In this document: positions 35,464 through 45,313 of the stretch, in pieces
How positions within the stretch are numbered: the first letter of the stretch is position 1
Layout of the letters: each line of letters opens with the position of its first letter
Assembly (NCBI RefSeq): GCF_003265305.2
Contig: NZ_CP033459.1
Location: forward strand, 496,001 to 560,000
DNA length: 64,000 nt
Direction: 5' to 3'
DNA from: Pseudoprevotella muciniphila
GTDB taxonomy: Bacteria; Bacteroidota; Bacteroidia; Bacteroidales; Bacteroidaceae
The notes under the pieces: model-generated
The model's database searches: none
Told to the model about the DNA's origin: nothing
The model's input: only the letters and a program-made list of their open reading frames with translations
Made by a program: the position numbers and the translations under genes

Positions 35464-38220
35464 TTAGAAATCAAAGGTACCTTGTCCGGTCAATTCGTCT
35501 TCTATTTCAGTACGGCTTCTGTTGTCTTCCAACTCAACGACTTCCTGCTCTTGTTCTTGTTCTGTTTCTTCGGGTTCTGATTCGGGATCTGGGAAACGAA
35601 GAGGTTCTAACTCTTCGACTTTGGATATTTCACATGTAGTAACACGTTTGCCCTTTGCCTTGAAGCCCTTGACAGCAATAAAACTGTCCACGTCTATTTC
35701 AAGTGGTTCACGGAAATCGTCTGCCCCACCGTAAGTTATCAAGAAACGAGGATACACTTGTTCTGAAAGTAGCAACAATCTTGACTCTTCATTCTCTCCA
35801 AGGAGGTTCTGATGGCGTGTTGCAGCCGCCTTCTCAAAACAGAAACGTTTGATATAGAGATAATTGCTCTGGGAAGCGTCGTACAATGCGGCACTGAAAA
35901 CCTGAGCATCATCAAATTTTCTTATCATCAAGATGTTTTGCTCGTAATGATTGTTCGGGTCGAAATTGGTGGTATAGAAATCCCCATTTTTGAGAACGAC
36001 GAGGATGAGGTCATCGCTCTGGAATTCTCCAAGATATTGTCCATGCTCATCGAAATTAAGTCGTTGCACATCATGGTCGAACCACACTTTCCTTCCTCCG
36101 AGCGTACTTCCTCCGTGTGCCTTCAACTGTATGCGATAGACGGGGTTTTTGGTCAGGAGATTTCCTCTTACTCCCCTGCCCTTTACCATCAGTTTGCTGA
36201 AATCCTGGTCGAAGAAGATTTTTCTCAGTTTTGGTTGTGGTTTTAGCGTTACCTTTATTACTTCTGCTTCGCCATTAGGATTTGCCGTGAAATAGACGAT
36301 TTTACTTCCGGGCTTGCCTTGTGTGACGTCATATTCACGATCTTGGGTGATACTTGTTACGTTGAAGCGCTTCATGTAATATGGCCCGTTCTTGCCATCC
36401 TGGTACACCACATTGTAGATTGTTCGTGTGTCGGATTTCTTAAAAACGGCAATATGCAGGATTTCTGTTTTCTTCTTCTCGTTTTTTGAACGTTCTGTTT
36501 CTCCCACAAACACTTTGTCTGCCACCCTAACCACCTTGTAGGTACCATCCTTATAGAAGATAATGACATTGTCGATGCTACTGCAATTTTCTACAAATTC
36601 GTCTTTTTTGAGTCCTGTACCTATAAAACCTTCTTCTCTGTTGATATATAGTTTTTGGTTGGCTTCAATGACCTTCGTTGCTATGATGGTATCGAACGAC
36701 CTTATTTCAGTGCGCCGGGGATGGTCTGCAGCATATTTTTCCTTAATCAGGCGGAACCAGTTTCCGGTTACCTCTACCATATTCTTGAGGTCCTTGTCTA
36801 TGCGCGCAATTTCGTCCTTCATTCGCATGATAGCCTCTTCTGCCTTGTCTTTGTTGAAGCGCAGGATTCTTGCCATCTTAATTTCCATGAGCCGCAGGAT
36901 GTCATCTTTTGTAACTTCGCGCACCATGTCCGGATAGAACGGCGTTAATCTTTCGTCCACATATTCGCATGCAGCATCCATATTCTTTGCTTCTTCGAAA
37001 GGACGGCCTTTATAGATTCGTTCTTCAATAAATATTCTTTCGAGCGATGCATAATGCAGACTTTCGATCAATTCACCTCTGCGTATCAGCAATTCTTTCC
37101 TGAGCAATTCCTTAGTCCTGTCAACACTTGCCTTCAGGACATCGCTCACAGTCATGAATTTTGGCTTCTTGTCGTCGATGACGCAGCAATTAGGCGAGAT
37201 TGATATTTCGCAGTCGGTGAATGCGTAGAGGGCATCGATGGTCTTGTCAGAACTCGTTCCCGGTGCAAGTTGAATCTGTATTTCAACATCTGCCGCAGTG
37301 TTATCATCCACCTTTCTGATTTTTATCTTACCTTTCTCGTTGGCTTTCAGTATAGAGTCGATGACGGTTGTGGTTGTTTTTCCGAAAGGTATTTCATTTA
37401 TAACCAATGTTTTAGCATCGAGTTTTTCGATTTTGGCACGTACTTTTACTTGCCCTCCTCGCAGTCCGTCATTATAATTTCTTACATCAATACTTCCTCC
37501 GGTCAGGAAGTCCGGGTAGATTTGAAAATCTTCTCCGTTAAGATACTGAATTGCCGCATCGCATATTTCTCCCAAATTGTGCGGCAGTATTTTTGCCGAA
37601 AGTCCTACTGCGATGCCTTCTGCTCCCTGCGCCAACAATAACGGGAACTTAACCGGCAACGTGATGGGTTCTTTATTTCTGCCGTCGTAGGAGAGTTTCC
37701 ATTCTGTCGTTTTTGGGTTGAAAAGCACATCGAGTGCAAATTTTGAGAGTCGCGCTTCGATGTATCGCGGTGCTGCTGCAGAATCACCTGTCAGTATGTT
37801 TCCCCAGTTTCCCTGACAATCAACGAGCAGGTCTTTTTGTCCCATCTGAACCAGGGCATCGCCTATTGAGGCATCTCCGTGCGGATGGAACTGCATCGTA
37901 TGGCCTACAATGTTTGCCACTTTATTATATCTGCCGTCGTCCAAACGCTTCATTGAGTGCATGATGCGCCTCTGAACAGGCTTGAAACCATCGCTCAGGT
38001 GTGGCACAGCGCGTTCCAGAATGACGTAGGAGGCATAGTCCAGAAACCAATCTTGATACATGCCTGTGAGTTGATGCCGCACACCATCGGCAGAATCACC
38101 CGGACGAAATGAGGGTCTGCGTTGGTTAGTATTTACCTCATCAAGGTTTTCCTGCAATTTTTCCTCTCCATTCAGGCCCTGCGCCTCTTCCAATGGTTTA
38201 TCTTTATTTTCGTCGCTCAT
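35464..38220 (-). CDS. parC: DNA topoisomerase IV / gyrase subunit A
   Basis: The type IIA topoisomerase A subunit breaks and rejoins DNA, passing a second duplex. The active-site Tyr153 is in AAPRYIEARLS. The QRRIMHSM and HPHGDASIGDALV motifs of the winged-helix region are present, and the C-terminal half (from about residue 540) has the six-bladed wrap domain. The protein has an acidic low-complexity N-tail and C-tail. Bacteroidales carry both GyrA and this longer form; ParC is the better guess from length (918 residues) and divergent N-terminus, but a gyrase role is not excluded. The mrp gene lies 15 bp upstream. Confidence 0.88.
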   Translation of the reverse strand: MSDENKDKPLEEAQGLNGEEKLQENLDEVNTNQRRPSFRPGDSADGVRHQLTGMYQDWFLDYASYVILERAVPHLSDGFKPVQRRIMHSMKRLDDGRYNKVANIVGHTMQFHPHGDASIGDALVQMGQKDLLVDCQGNWGNILTGDSAAAPRYIEARLSKFALDVLFNPKTTEWKLSYDGRNKEPITLPVKFPLLLAQGAEGIAVGLSAKILPHNLGEICDAAIQYLNGEDFQIYPDFLTGGSIDVRNYNDGLRGGQVKVRAKIEKLDAKTLVINEIPFGKTTTTVIDSILKANEKGKIKIRKVDDNTAADVEIQIQLAPGTSSDKTIDALYAFTDCEISISPNCCVIDDKKPKFMTVSDVLKASVDRTKELLRKELLIRRGELIESLHYASLERIFIEERIYKGRPFEEAKNMDAACEYVDERLTPFYPDMVREVTKDDILRLMEIKMARILRFNKDKAEEAIMRMKDEIARIDKDLKNMVEVTGNWFRLIKEKYAADHPRRTEIRSFDTIIATKVIEANQKLYINREEGFIGTGLKKDEFVENCSSIDNVIIFYKDGTYKVVRVADKVFVGETERSKNEKKKTEILHIAVFKKSDTRTIYNVVYQDGKNGPYYMKRFNVTSITQDREYDVTQGKPGSKIVYFTANPNGEAEVIKVTLKPQPKLRKIFFDQDFSKLMVKGRGVRGNLLTKNPVYRIQLKAHGGSTLGGRKVWFDHDVQRLNFDEHGQYLGEFQSDDLILVVLKNGDFYTTNFDPNNHYEQNILMIRKFDDAQVFSAALYDASQSNYLYIKRFCFEKAAATRHQNLLGENEESRLLLLSEQVYPRFLITYGGADDFREPLEIDVDSFIAVKGFKAKGKRVTTCEISKVEELEPLRFPDPESEPEETEQEQEQEVVELEDNRSRTEIEDELTGQGTFDF

Positions 38221-38235
38221 AGCAATATGACTGGA

Positions 38236-39336
38236 TTATTGTGTTTTGACTGCAACAGTAGGTGGTTGTTGCAGATTTCTTTTTTCTATTTGTTTTACTA
38301 CTTGTTCTGCCAAATTGCGGAAAGCAATGCCTGTCATTGTCTGGGGATTTGCTGCAACGGGTTCTCCGTTGTCTCCGCTATCGCAAATGCTCTGTACTAT
38401 CGGAATTTGTCCTAATAGAGGTACGTTCATTTCTTCTGCCAGTTGTTTCACTCCTTCACGTCCGAAAAGGTAGTATTTATTCTGTGGCAGTTCTGCCGGT
38501 GTAAACCATGCCATGTTCTCAACAAGTCCGAGTATAGGCACATTGACCTTTTCGTTTCGGTACATGTCAATCCCTTTTCTTGCATCAGCCAGAGCAACTT
38601 GCTGAGGCGTTGAAACAATGACAGTACCTGTGATTGCAAGTGTTTGCAGAAGTGTCAGGTGTATGTCGCTCGTGCCGGGGGGCGTGTCTATGATAAAATA
38701 ATCGAGTTCTCCCCATTTCACTTCCTCGATGAGTTGCTTCAAGGCATTTGATGCCATAGCACCACGCCACAGTGCAGCCGCTTCTGTCTTTATAAAGAAC
38801 CCGATGCTTAACAGTTCCACACCGTATTTCAGAGCGGGAATCATCATTTGCTTTCCATCAATTTCTTCAGCGTAGATGGGCTCTCCTTCCAAGTGGAACA
38901 TCTTTGGCACGCTTGGCCCGAAGATATCAGCGTCAAGGAGACCGACCTTGTAGCCAAGACCTGCGAGTGCTACTGCCAGATTGCTGGCAACGGTACTCTT
39001 ACCTACTCCCCCCTTACCGCTACTAACTGCTATGATATTTTTCACGCCGGGCAGTGCTTTTTCTTCTTCTTGTACCTTTTGGGGATGCTTAATCTTCGTG
39101 TTTATCGTAACGTTGACTTCTTTGTTTATATATGCGTGAATTGCAGCCTCTGCCGCTTTTACGGTTGACTTGAGAAACGGGTCTGTACTTCTTTCGAAAA
39201 TCAGTGAAAAACTGACATTCATGCCATCAATACGAATGTCGTCCTCAAGCATTTCCGACTCTATAATGCTTTTCTTGGTGCCCGGGTATCTAACCTTTGA
39301 CAAAGTATCTATGATGAGTTGTGGGTATAATGTCAT
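38236..39336 (-). CDS. mrp: Mrp/ApbC-type iron-sulfur cluster carrier ATPase
   Basis: The P-loop NTPase has the deviant Walker A SSGKGGVGKSTVASNLA (about residue 105) and IIDTPPGTSDIHL. An N-terminal DUF59/MIP18-like domain occupies residues 1-90. Such proteins bind and transfer Fe-S clusters. The expected CxxC cluster-binding pair near the C-terminus is not obvious: the region reads VENMAWFTPAELPQNKYYLFG, with no Cys pair. Many Mrp proteins have MxxFxCPxC there. It may therefore not act as a classic carrier. Confidence 0.88.
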   Translation of the reverse strand: MTLYPQLIIDTLSKVRYPGTKKSIIESEMLEDDIRIDGMNVSFSLIFERSTDPFLKSTVKAAEAAIHAYINKEVNVTINTKIKHPQKVQEEEKALPGVKNIIAVSSGKGGVGKSTVASNLAVALAGLGYKVGLLDADIFGPSVPKMFHLEGEPIYAEEIDGKQMMIPALKYGVELLSIGFFIKTEAAALWRGAMASNALKQLIEEVKWGELDYFIIDTPPGTSDIHLTLLQTLAITGTVIVSTPQQVALADARKGIDMYRNEKVNVPILGLVENMAWFTPAELPQNKYYLFGREGVKQLAEEMNVPLLGQIPIVQSICDSGDNGEPVAANPQTMTGIAFRNLAEQVVKQIEKRNLQQPPTVAVKTQ

Positions 39337-39371
39337 TTTGATATGAATGAGAAAACTATTATCAAAGTTGT

Positions 39372-40697
39372 TTATGAATTCAAGAATATTGCTCCGAAAA
39401 TCTGCAAGGACACGAACAAAACTACCGCAATCATATTATATTGATGACGCAATTTTGAGTTCATCTGTGAATATATGGCGAATGCCAGGACATAATACAA
39501 ACAATAATATCCCATGAGTCGCCTTTGCGTCATGACGGTCGATTGCATATACAGGAAGAGTACGCCTATGATGACTTGCATCTTAACCGAAAAACGGATG
39601 TCTGACTTAAAAAATGCAGATAGTTTACGATTGAATGCCAATCCGCTCAATATTACAACAGTCCAGACGTTGAAGAACGCGGAGAACACTCTTGGGAATG
39701 CCATGATGTTACGCGCTTCTGCTCCATACTTAACTGTTACCACAGGTTGCAAAACGCTCCAAAACGGAAGAGGTTGACACGCATTGTAAAAAATGGACAA
39801 GAAATTTCCTATCACGGGAATACTGTTAAGCCTGTTGACGATGCCGGAACTTGTCTCTACTTCAACAAGATACACCTCGTGGTTGGTATCGTATATTTCT
39901 TGTATCTGACTGAAATAATTAAAGAAATAGCCTACAATAAAAAGTCCCGCAAAGGCACTTATGGCAATCTGATATTTGTTTTTAAGTTTTGTGGCGAAAA
40001 GATAGACCGGTATGCACAATGCCAGGAACAATCCGGATTCCACACGGAACAATATGGTGATGACTATAGTAATTATCAATAGAATGAGCCGTATGTAATT
40101 CTGCTTCTCTGATAACGATATATTTATAGCAATAAGATACAGCAGAAGTATATGGAAGTCTCGAAGGATAATAGATGAATAATAGAAAACAATGGAGAAG
40201 AGACAAATCAGCAGTGTGTATTTCAACGCTTTTTTATGGATATTGAAGCGCTGAAACAACTTGAAAATCATGATACCCACAAAGGGGTACAGGAACAGTA
40301 TTGATACCTGTATGCTGAAATATATGTCTGCGCCTACCGATTGCCCTAACATTGCCCAGGGTACTGTGTAGAGCCAATAGGCAGGTATGTCCTGACTCAG
40401 GATTTCATAGTCTGTAAAGATATCCTTGAATACCTTAGATATGCTTCCATTGGAATACCTGACGAACTCTTCCACGTATGGCACATAGTAGTTTATGGAG
40501 TCGAACGAGAAAAGCCATTTGAAACCGTTCAGTTCCATATATGTATAGCATGCCAATAAATACGCAGCGCCTGCAAAAAAGAGTACGCAGAATAATTTAC
40601 GCATGTCTGCCCTGCCTTCACTTCTGAAACTTAAAAGTTCAAAGATGACAAAACCTATGACAAATGCTAAAAGTAATATTATGAGATTTCCTAACAT
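39372..40697 (-). CDS. polytopic membrane protein of surface-polysaccharide type
   Basis: The 441-residue protein has about 11-12 hydrophobic helices and few soluble loops. It lies directly upstream of an O-acetyltransferase-like gene pair, in transcription order after them, with a 6-bp gap. Features such as FDSINYYVPYVEEF, periplasmic in orientation, and the topology resemble EpsG-like or O-antigen-polymerase-like proteins, but I find no decisive motif. Role in building or extending a glycan is inferred only from topology and neighbours. Base composition is AT-richer than the mrp/parC block. Confidence 0.45.
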   Translation of the reverse strand: MLGNLIILLLAFVIGFVIFELLSFRSEGRADMRKLFCVLFFAGAAYLLACYTYMELNGFKWLFSFDSINYYVPYVEEFVRYSNGSISKVFKDIFTDYEILSQDIPAYWLYTVPWAMLGQSVGADIYFSIQVSILFLYPFVGIMIFKLFQRFNIHKKALKYTLLICLFSIVFYYSSIILRDFHILLLYLIAINISLSEKQNYIRLILLIITIVITILFRVESGLFLALCIPVYLFATKLKNKYQIAISAFAGLFIVGYFFNYFSQIQEIYDTNHEVYLVEVETSSGIVNRLNSIPVIGNFLSIFYNACQPLPFWSVLQPVVTVKYGAEARNIMAFPRVFSAFFNVWTVVILSGLAFNRKLSAFFKSDIRFSVKMQVIIGVLFLYMQSTVMTQRRLMGYYCLYYVLAFAIYSQMNSKLRHQYNMIAVVLFVSLQIFGAIFLNS

Positions 40698-40703
40698 GCT
40701 ACT

Positions 40704-41207
40704 TCAATTTCTTTTTTTTATCACACGACATGGATTTCCTACCGCCACAGAATATTCGGGCACATCCTTAGTTACCACGGATCCTGCTCCTATGACCACT
40801 CCTCTGCCTATGGTAACACCATCAAGTACAACGCAATTTGCACCAATCCAGACATCATCTGAGATAGTGATGCCTTTGTTGGTAACGCCCTGTTGCTTTA
40901 TGGGGATGTTTATGTCAGAAAAATTATGGTTGGCACCGATTATCATGCAATTTGGCGCTATTGCAACGTTGTTTCCTATGCTGAATTTGCCCCTCAGCAC
41001 AGAATTCCTGTTTATTGAAACATTATTGCCTATTGTGGAGACAGAATCTGTCAGGTTCCGGACTTCTACGTTATTGTCGAGGCTAATTATCTTACCAAAC
41101 TCAACATGCCCTCTGATGCTGACGTTCTTGCCAAAATGGACATGTTGATTCTTTCCAAAATGTATGATATTTTTAATATAATCGCGCAGTCTGCCTATTA
41201 TGCTCAT
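40704..41207 (-). CDS. hexapeptide-repeat (LbH) acyltransferase
   Basis: The 167-residue protein is built from isoleucine-patch hexapeptide repeats (VHFGKNVSIRGHVEFGKI, IGNNVAIAPNCMIIGANH). The C-terminal part has the sugar acetyltransferase signature ISDDVWIGANCVVLDGVTIGRGVVIGAGSVVTKDVP. Such enzymes acetylate sugars, for example serine acetyltransferase-like WcaF or MaaA relatives. Substrate is unknown; the neighbours suggest a surface glycan. Confidence 0.88.
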   Translation of the reverse strand: MSIIGRLRDYIKNIIHFGKNQHVHFGKNVSIRGHVEFGKIISLDNNVEVRNLTDSVSTIGNNVSINRNSVLRGKFSIGNNVAIAPNCMIIGANHNFSDINIPIKQQGVTNKGITISDDVWIGANCVVLDGVTIGRGVVIGAGSVVTKDVPEYSVAVGNPCRVIKKRN

Positions 41208-41330
41208 TTAATGCTTCTGTTATTCCTTTTCAGTTGTTGAAAGTACACAAAAATACATCGTACAAAGATAGTACAAAATCGCTAAATATGGTGCATAGAG
41301 AAAAACACTCTTAATTGTATTCGTAAAAAC

Positions 41331-43151
41331 TTACTTGAAAATGGTTTTAAAGTCAATCTTTTTTGCAAAATATTTAGCGCCTCCTTCAGAAAGATGCCGA
41401 GTGTCTTGACTCATAAATTTATGGTCATCTGAGAAAACTACAACTCTACCATCATCCACAACAGACAAACTTAGTAAATCAATATATTTGTCTCCCCATT
41501 CTTTTTTCATAAGATTATTTATCAAGAAGTAAGTCGGTTTTATCTTAATGGTCTGTTTGAAATAGTCAGGACGATAACGATTCTTATACATAATACCATT
41601 GCTCTCACCAAAATTCTTTGTACCAATTCCCCACACATCAGCATTGGGCTTTATGTTGTCCCAAATATACTTAGGAACATTATGCTTCCAATCAAAGATA
41701 AAAATATAATCAGCATGACTAATGCGTGGAATATATATGCTGTCAATCTTATATATGTAAGACAAATTTATCTTATCTGCCATTTCTGATTCGAGCAAAA
41801 TGTTTCCCCAATCACGAGCAAAACTGTGCCCAATAACAACGACGTTCGTCTTGCCGTTGTTTAATGGAAAATCTTTGTCATAAGCATATATACGGTCTAC
41901 GTAATCTGCATGCATATTACGATGTACGTTGTTCATTTGAACATTTAATTCTGGAACATCACGAACGACTCCTGCGTGCATAAATATCGCAAAAGCAACG
42001 CCATTAATAATCGTGAATGCAAAAATGGCGATGACTCTACTTCTCTTATTTATTTTTACTTTCTTTTCCACGAAACGGTAACTGATATACGATATGACAA
42101 ACACTACAACAAGGAATACGATAATAAAGAATGTTGTAAAGTCATTAGAAATAGAATATCGATAGAATGCTAATAGTGGCTGATGCCAAATGAAAATGCT
42201 ATAACTCATTATACCCAACTTGCAAAAGATCTTCATATTGATTAATGAAGAAATAAGTTGACTTCTGATGTTGTTACAAATAACAAATAAGATAGTTAAT
42301 AGTACTGTTGAAAGCAGGAGAATTTCCTGAGGTATTAAGCTTTTATTATTCGTTATAATTCCCATTACAGGGCTATACTCGCTTGTTTGTCCTTCAACAT
42401 AAATAATGCTCACAAACATTAATAGTGCTAAAAATATAAAAATTAATGCACTCAATATTCTATTTTCATAAATAGTTCCTTTTCGCTGACGAGCAATCCA
42501 AATACCAGCTAATCCTCCAGACGCAAGTTCGTAGAAACGATAATGAAGTAAGTAGAACTTTTCGCCCACTTTAGCTGATGGATTACAATATAGTAGTAAG
42601 GAGATAAAGGACAGAATTACAATAGCGATGATGAAATATTTGTAAAAGTCAATGTGAAGTTTTTTGCACAACCATTTAATAAACAGCGCAATAAGTGGTA
42701 ATGTTAAATAGAATTCAAATAGGATACCTATGTACCATGTATGCATCAGAGGTTTGTAGTCATTACTAACATCCCAATAATTTTTAGTTGTTATCGATGC
42801 AAGTATATTATTTGAAAACAAGTTGGTTCCTATAACAGATTCACTTAGATTCTCGTAATCGTCGGGCAACATGCTCCAATAACCCACAAGAAGTGATAGA
42901 CCTGTGGCAAGAAGGATTAATGGGAGCAAACGCATTATTCGTTTCTCCATAAAGGAAAAGTAATGGAACTTTCCATCTGCCACATCTTTAGTAACTCTTG
43001 GCATTATAAAGAAACCATTAATCACAAAGAATGCATCAACACCAAGATAACCACTGCGGGAAATTCCCATGTGATATAAAACAACTGCAATAATAGCGAT
43101 TCCCTTTAGCAAATCAAGGTCGTTCCTATGATTAAGCCTAAAACTTTCCAT
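41331..43151 (-). CDS. membrane acyltransferase 3 with C-terminal SGNH domain (OafA-like)
   Basis: Residues 8-370 form the ten-helix acyltransferase-3 domain, opening DLLKGIAIIAVVLYHMG with the conserved His and holding RFVEKKVK at its end. The C-terminal 230 residues are an SGNH hydrolase-like domain. Its first block is VVVIGHSFARDW (Ser nucleophile) and its last block DTRHLSEGGAKYF supplies the catalytic Asp and His. OafA-type proteins transfer acetyl groups across the membrane onto O-antigen or other glycans. Together with the LbH and polytopic proteins it forms a three-gene, AT-rich glycan-modification group. Confidence 0.9.
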   Translation of the reverse strand: MESFRLNHRNDLDLLKGIAIIAVVLYHMGISRSGYLGVDAFFVINGFFIMPRVTKDVADGKFHYFSFMEKRIMRLLPLILLATGLSLLVGYWSMLPDDYENLSESVIGTNLFSNNILASITTKNYWDVSNDYKPLMHTWYIGILFEFYLTLPLIALFIKWLCKKLHIDFYKYFIIAIVILSFISLLLYCNPSAKVGEKFYLLHYRFYELASGGLAGIWIARQRKGTIYENRILSALIFIFLALLMFVSIIYVEGQTSEYSPVMGIITNNKSLIPQEILLLSTVLLTILFVICNNIRSQLISSLINMKIFCKLGIMSYSIFIWHQPLLAFYRYSISNDFTTFFIIVFLVVVFVISYISYRFVEKKVKINKRSRVIAIFAFTIINGVAFAIFMHAGVVRDVPELNVQMNNVHRNMHADYVDRIYAYDKDFPLNNGKTNVVVIGHSFARDWGNILLESEMADKINLSYIYKIDSIYIPRISHADYIFIFDWKHNVPKYIWDNIKPNADVWGIGTKNFGESNGIMYKNRYRPDYFKQTIKIKPTYFLINNLMKKEWGDKYIDLLSLSVVDDGRVVVFSDDHKFMSQDTRHLSEGGAKYFAKKIDFKTIFK

Positions 43152-43314
43152 GACGTATTATTTCTGTAAGTTATTCAAAAAACCGAGTTAAAACCATAAA
43201 ATAAAGTGAGTTCGACATAAGAAAATGTCGAGAATAAATTACAGAATTGAGATTATAATTATATCTTTATTTCTAAAAATCAAATACTAATAATCCCAAC
43301 TCCCTTAACAACTG

Positions 43315-43322
43315 CAAATTTA
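43315..43322 (-). promoter_or_regulatory. -7 element upstream of the OafA-like gene
   Basis: TAAATTTG on the minus strand fits TAnnTTTG. A TTTG lies 23 bp further upstream (43349-43346), slightly beyond the usual spacing. The same 258-bp gap also has a short hairpin TCGACAT/ATGTCGA (43212-43231). Confidence 0.35.
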
Positions 43323-43410
43323 GTGGAAATTTATTGTATTGTTGACAAATTCAATAAAAATTTCAATCAATCATAGGCATTTCTGGAATAATCCAGGCAT
43401 TCCCTTGCAC

Positions 43411-44172
43411 TCAGCATAAGATAGTTTGTCCGTCGTAGGCAAGAAGTATGTTTTCCGGGAGGTGGTTTGATTGGTCGGCATGCAGGCAGGCATCATGGTT
43501 GAGGTGGGTAATGTAGGCATGTTCTACACTTAGTTCTTGCGCGATTCTGACCGCTTCCTGTATGGTATGGTGCGTTGGGTGCGGTGTGAATCGCAGACCG
43601 TTGATAATGAGTGTTTTTATGCCTTGCAATAGAGCGAGATTGTCGGGCGAGATGGACTTCATGTCGGTGATGTATGCCATGGTGCCGATTCTATAGCCGA
43701 GGATGGGCAGTTTGCCGTGCATGACTTCTATGGGCAAGACTTCAACCCCTTTGATATTTAGCGGTTGCCCCGCCATAGCCCGTTTGACGGAGATATGCGG
43801 AATGCCTTGTCGCAAAGGATCTTCAAAGCAATAGGGGTACATTCTTCGGAGTGCCCCTTCGGTGGTTTTGTCGCAATAGATTTGTGTCGTTCCGAATTTA
43901 TTGAACGGCCGCAGGTCGTCGATGCCTGCTATGTGGTCGTAGTGCAGGTGCGTGAGCAGGATGGCATCTATAGGCTTGAAAGGTAAAGACAGCATTTGCT
44001 CGCGAAAGTCAGGTCCGCAGTCGATAAGTATGCGTATATCCTGTTCTGTTTCGATGATGGCAGAAGAGCGCAGTCGTTTGTCATGCGGATCGGCTGAAGT
44101 GCATACAGGACATTTGCATCCTATCACGGGCACTCCTGTGCTCGTGCCTGTTCCGAGAAAAGTGAGTTTCAT
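43411..44172 (-). CDS. MBL-fold metallohydrolase (PhnP-like)
   Basis: The 253-residue enzyme has GTGTSTGVPVIGCKCPVC at the start and the metal-binding motif THLHYDHIAG (HxHxDH), plus later His residues (VMHGK, THLNHDA). Cys residues in CKCPVC are typical of the phosphodiesterase subgroup close to PhnP and YcbJ-like proteins, which hydrolyse cyclic phosphates or related esters. Substrate is not determined. The start at 44172 (MKLTFLGTG) fits the fold; a longer frame to 44337 would overlap murB. It sits 7 bp after murB. Confidence 0.85.
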   Translation of the reverse strand: MKLTFLGTGTSTGVPVIGCKCPVCTSADPHDKRLRSSAIIETEQDIRILIDCGPDFREQMLSLPFKPIDAILLTHLHYDHIAGIDDLRPFNKFGTTQIYCDKTTEGALRRMYPYCFEDPLRQGIPHISVKRAMAGQPLNIKGVEVLPIEVMHGKLPILGYRIGTMAYITDMKSISPDNLALLQGIKTLIINGLRFTPHPTHHTIQEAVRIAQELSVEHAYITHLNHDACLHADQSNHLPENILLAYDGQTILC

Positions 44173-44179
44173 ATACTGC

Positions 44180-45205
44180 CTATCCGATGAAATTGACTTC
44201 GGGGTGTATGTCTGTTCCGAAGCGTTCCTTGACGTCTTTTTGTATGGTTTGACAAAGCCGGACGATGTCTTCTCCTTTCGCTCCGCCATGATTGACAAGC
44301 ACGAGTGCCTGCTTTTCATACACGCCTGCAGGTCCAAGTCGTTTTCCTTTCCATCCGCATTGCTGAATCATCCAACCTGCGGGAATTTTCACACCGTTTG
44401 GTGCAGGATAATGAGGCATTTCCGGATATTGGGACAAGAGTTCTTCGAACTTTTCCTGCGGCACGACAGGATTCATAAAAAACGATCCTGCATTGCCAAG
44501 CACTTCGGGTTCCGGGAGTTTGCCTTGTCGTATGTCGATTATGGTCTGACGAAGGGTTTGTGCATCCACATTGTCTGCAATACCCCTTTTTTCGAGTTCG
44601 TGCCGTATTGATCCATAGTCGAGATTTGGACGGAAAGATTTTGACAAACGAAAATCTACGGAATAGACCGCGAATCGCCCTTTGAGTTCGTTCTTGAAAA
44701 TACTCTGCCGGTAGGCATAATGGCATTGGTCATTCGTCAGCGAAGTTTCTTCTGCCGTTTTGAGATTGACGAGGTTTACCCTGACAATAAAATCCTTTAC
44801 TTCGCTGCCGTATGCGCCGATATTCTGCACTGCCGCTGCGCCCACTTCACCTGGTATGAGCGACAGATTTTCTAATCCATAATAGCCCGCTTTCGTACAA
44901 TATGCCACAAAATCGTCCCAAGTGATTCCCCCTTCCGCTCTTACGATGACTTCATCGCCTTGTTCGGAAATGACATCCACTTTTTTTGCTGCGCTGTGAA
45001 GTATGCAGCCTTTGAAATCATTGACAAATAGCAAGTTACTTCCTTTGCCTATATGTAGCAACGGGAGTTCAGGATGATTATCTGCGAGCCGGCTTATGGC
45101 ATCTTTGAGTTCTTGCAACGAGGCATATTCAATGAAAAGAGCAGATTTTGCTTCAATTCCGAACGTATTGTGCTTCAATAGTGATGCGTTTTCTTCAATT
45201 GTCAT
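44180..45205 (-). CDS. murB: UDP-N-acetylenolpyruvoylglucosamine reductase
   Basis: MurB reduces UDP-GlcNAc-enolpyruvate to UDP-MurNAc with NADPH and FAD in peptidoglycan synthesis. FAD-binding motifs LLHIGKGSNLLF and LIPGEVGAAAVQNIGAYGSEV are present. The catalytic region YAYRQSIFK and the substrate motif GNAGSFFMNPVV (catalytic Ser) follow, with HPEVNFIG at the end. Length (341) and motif order fit the E. coli-like type I MurB. Confidence 0.95.
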   Translation of the reverse strand: MTIEENASLLKHNTFGIEAKSALFIEYASLQELKDAISRLADNHPELPLLHIGKGSNLLFVNDFKGCILHSAAKKVDVISEQGDEVIVRAEGGITWDDFVAYCTKAGYYGLENLSLIPGEVGAAAVQNIGAYGSEVKDFIVRVNLVNLKTAEETSLTNDQCHYAYRQSIFKNELKGRFAVYSVDFRLSKSFRPNLDYGSIRHELEKRGIADNVDAQTLRQTIIDIRQGKLPEPEVLGNAGSFFMNPVVPQEKFEELLSQYPEMPHYPAPNGVKIPAGWMIQQCGWKGKRLGPAGVYEKQALVLVNHGGAKGEDIVRLCQTIQKDVKERFGTDIHPEVNFIG

Positions 45206-45277
45206 ACCTTTATAGAAATATTTGAAGCAAAATTAAGGTTTTTTGTTGAGTGGCACGGCTATTTGGCGATATTTCTT

Positions 45278-45285
45278 TACCTTTG
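45278..45285 (+). promoter_or_regulatory. -7 promoter element of pheS
   Basis: TACCTTTG matches TAnnTTTG and lies 28 bp before the start. No clear -33 box. Confidence 0.4.
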
Positions 45286-45313
45286 TGCGTTCAAAAAAGA
45301 ACTACAGCATATT

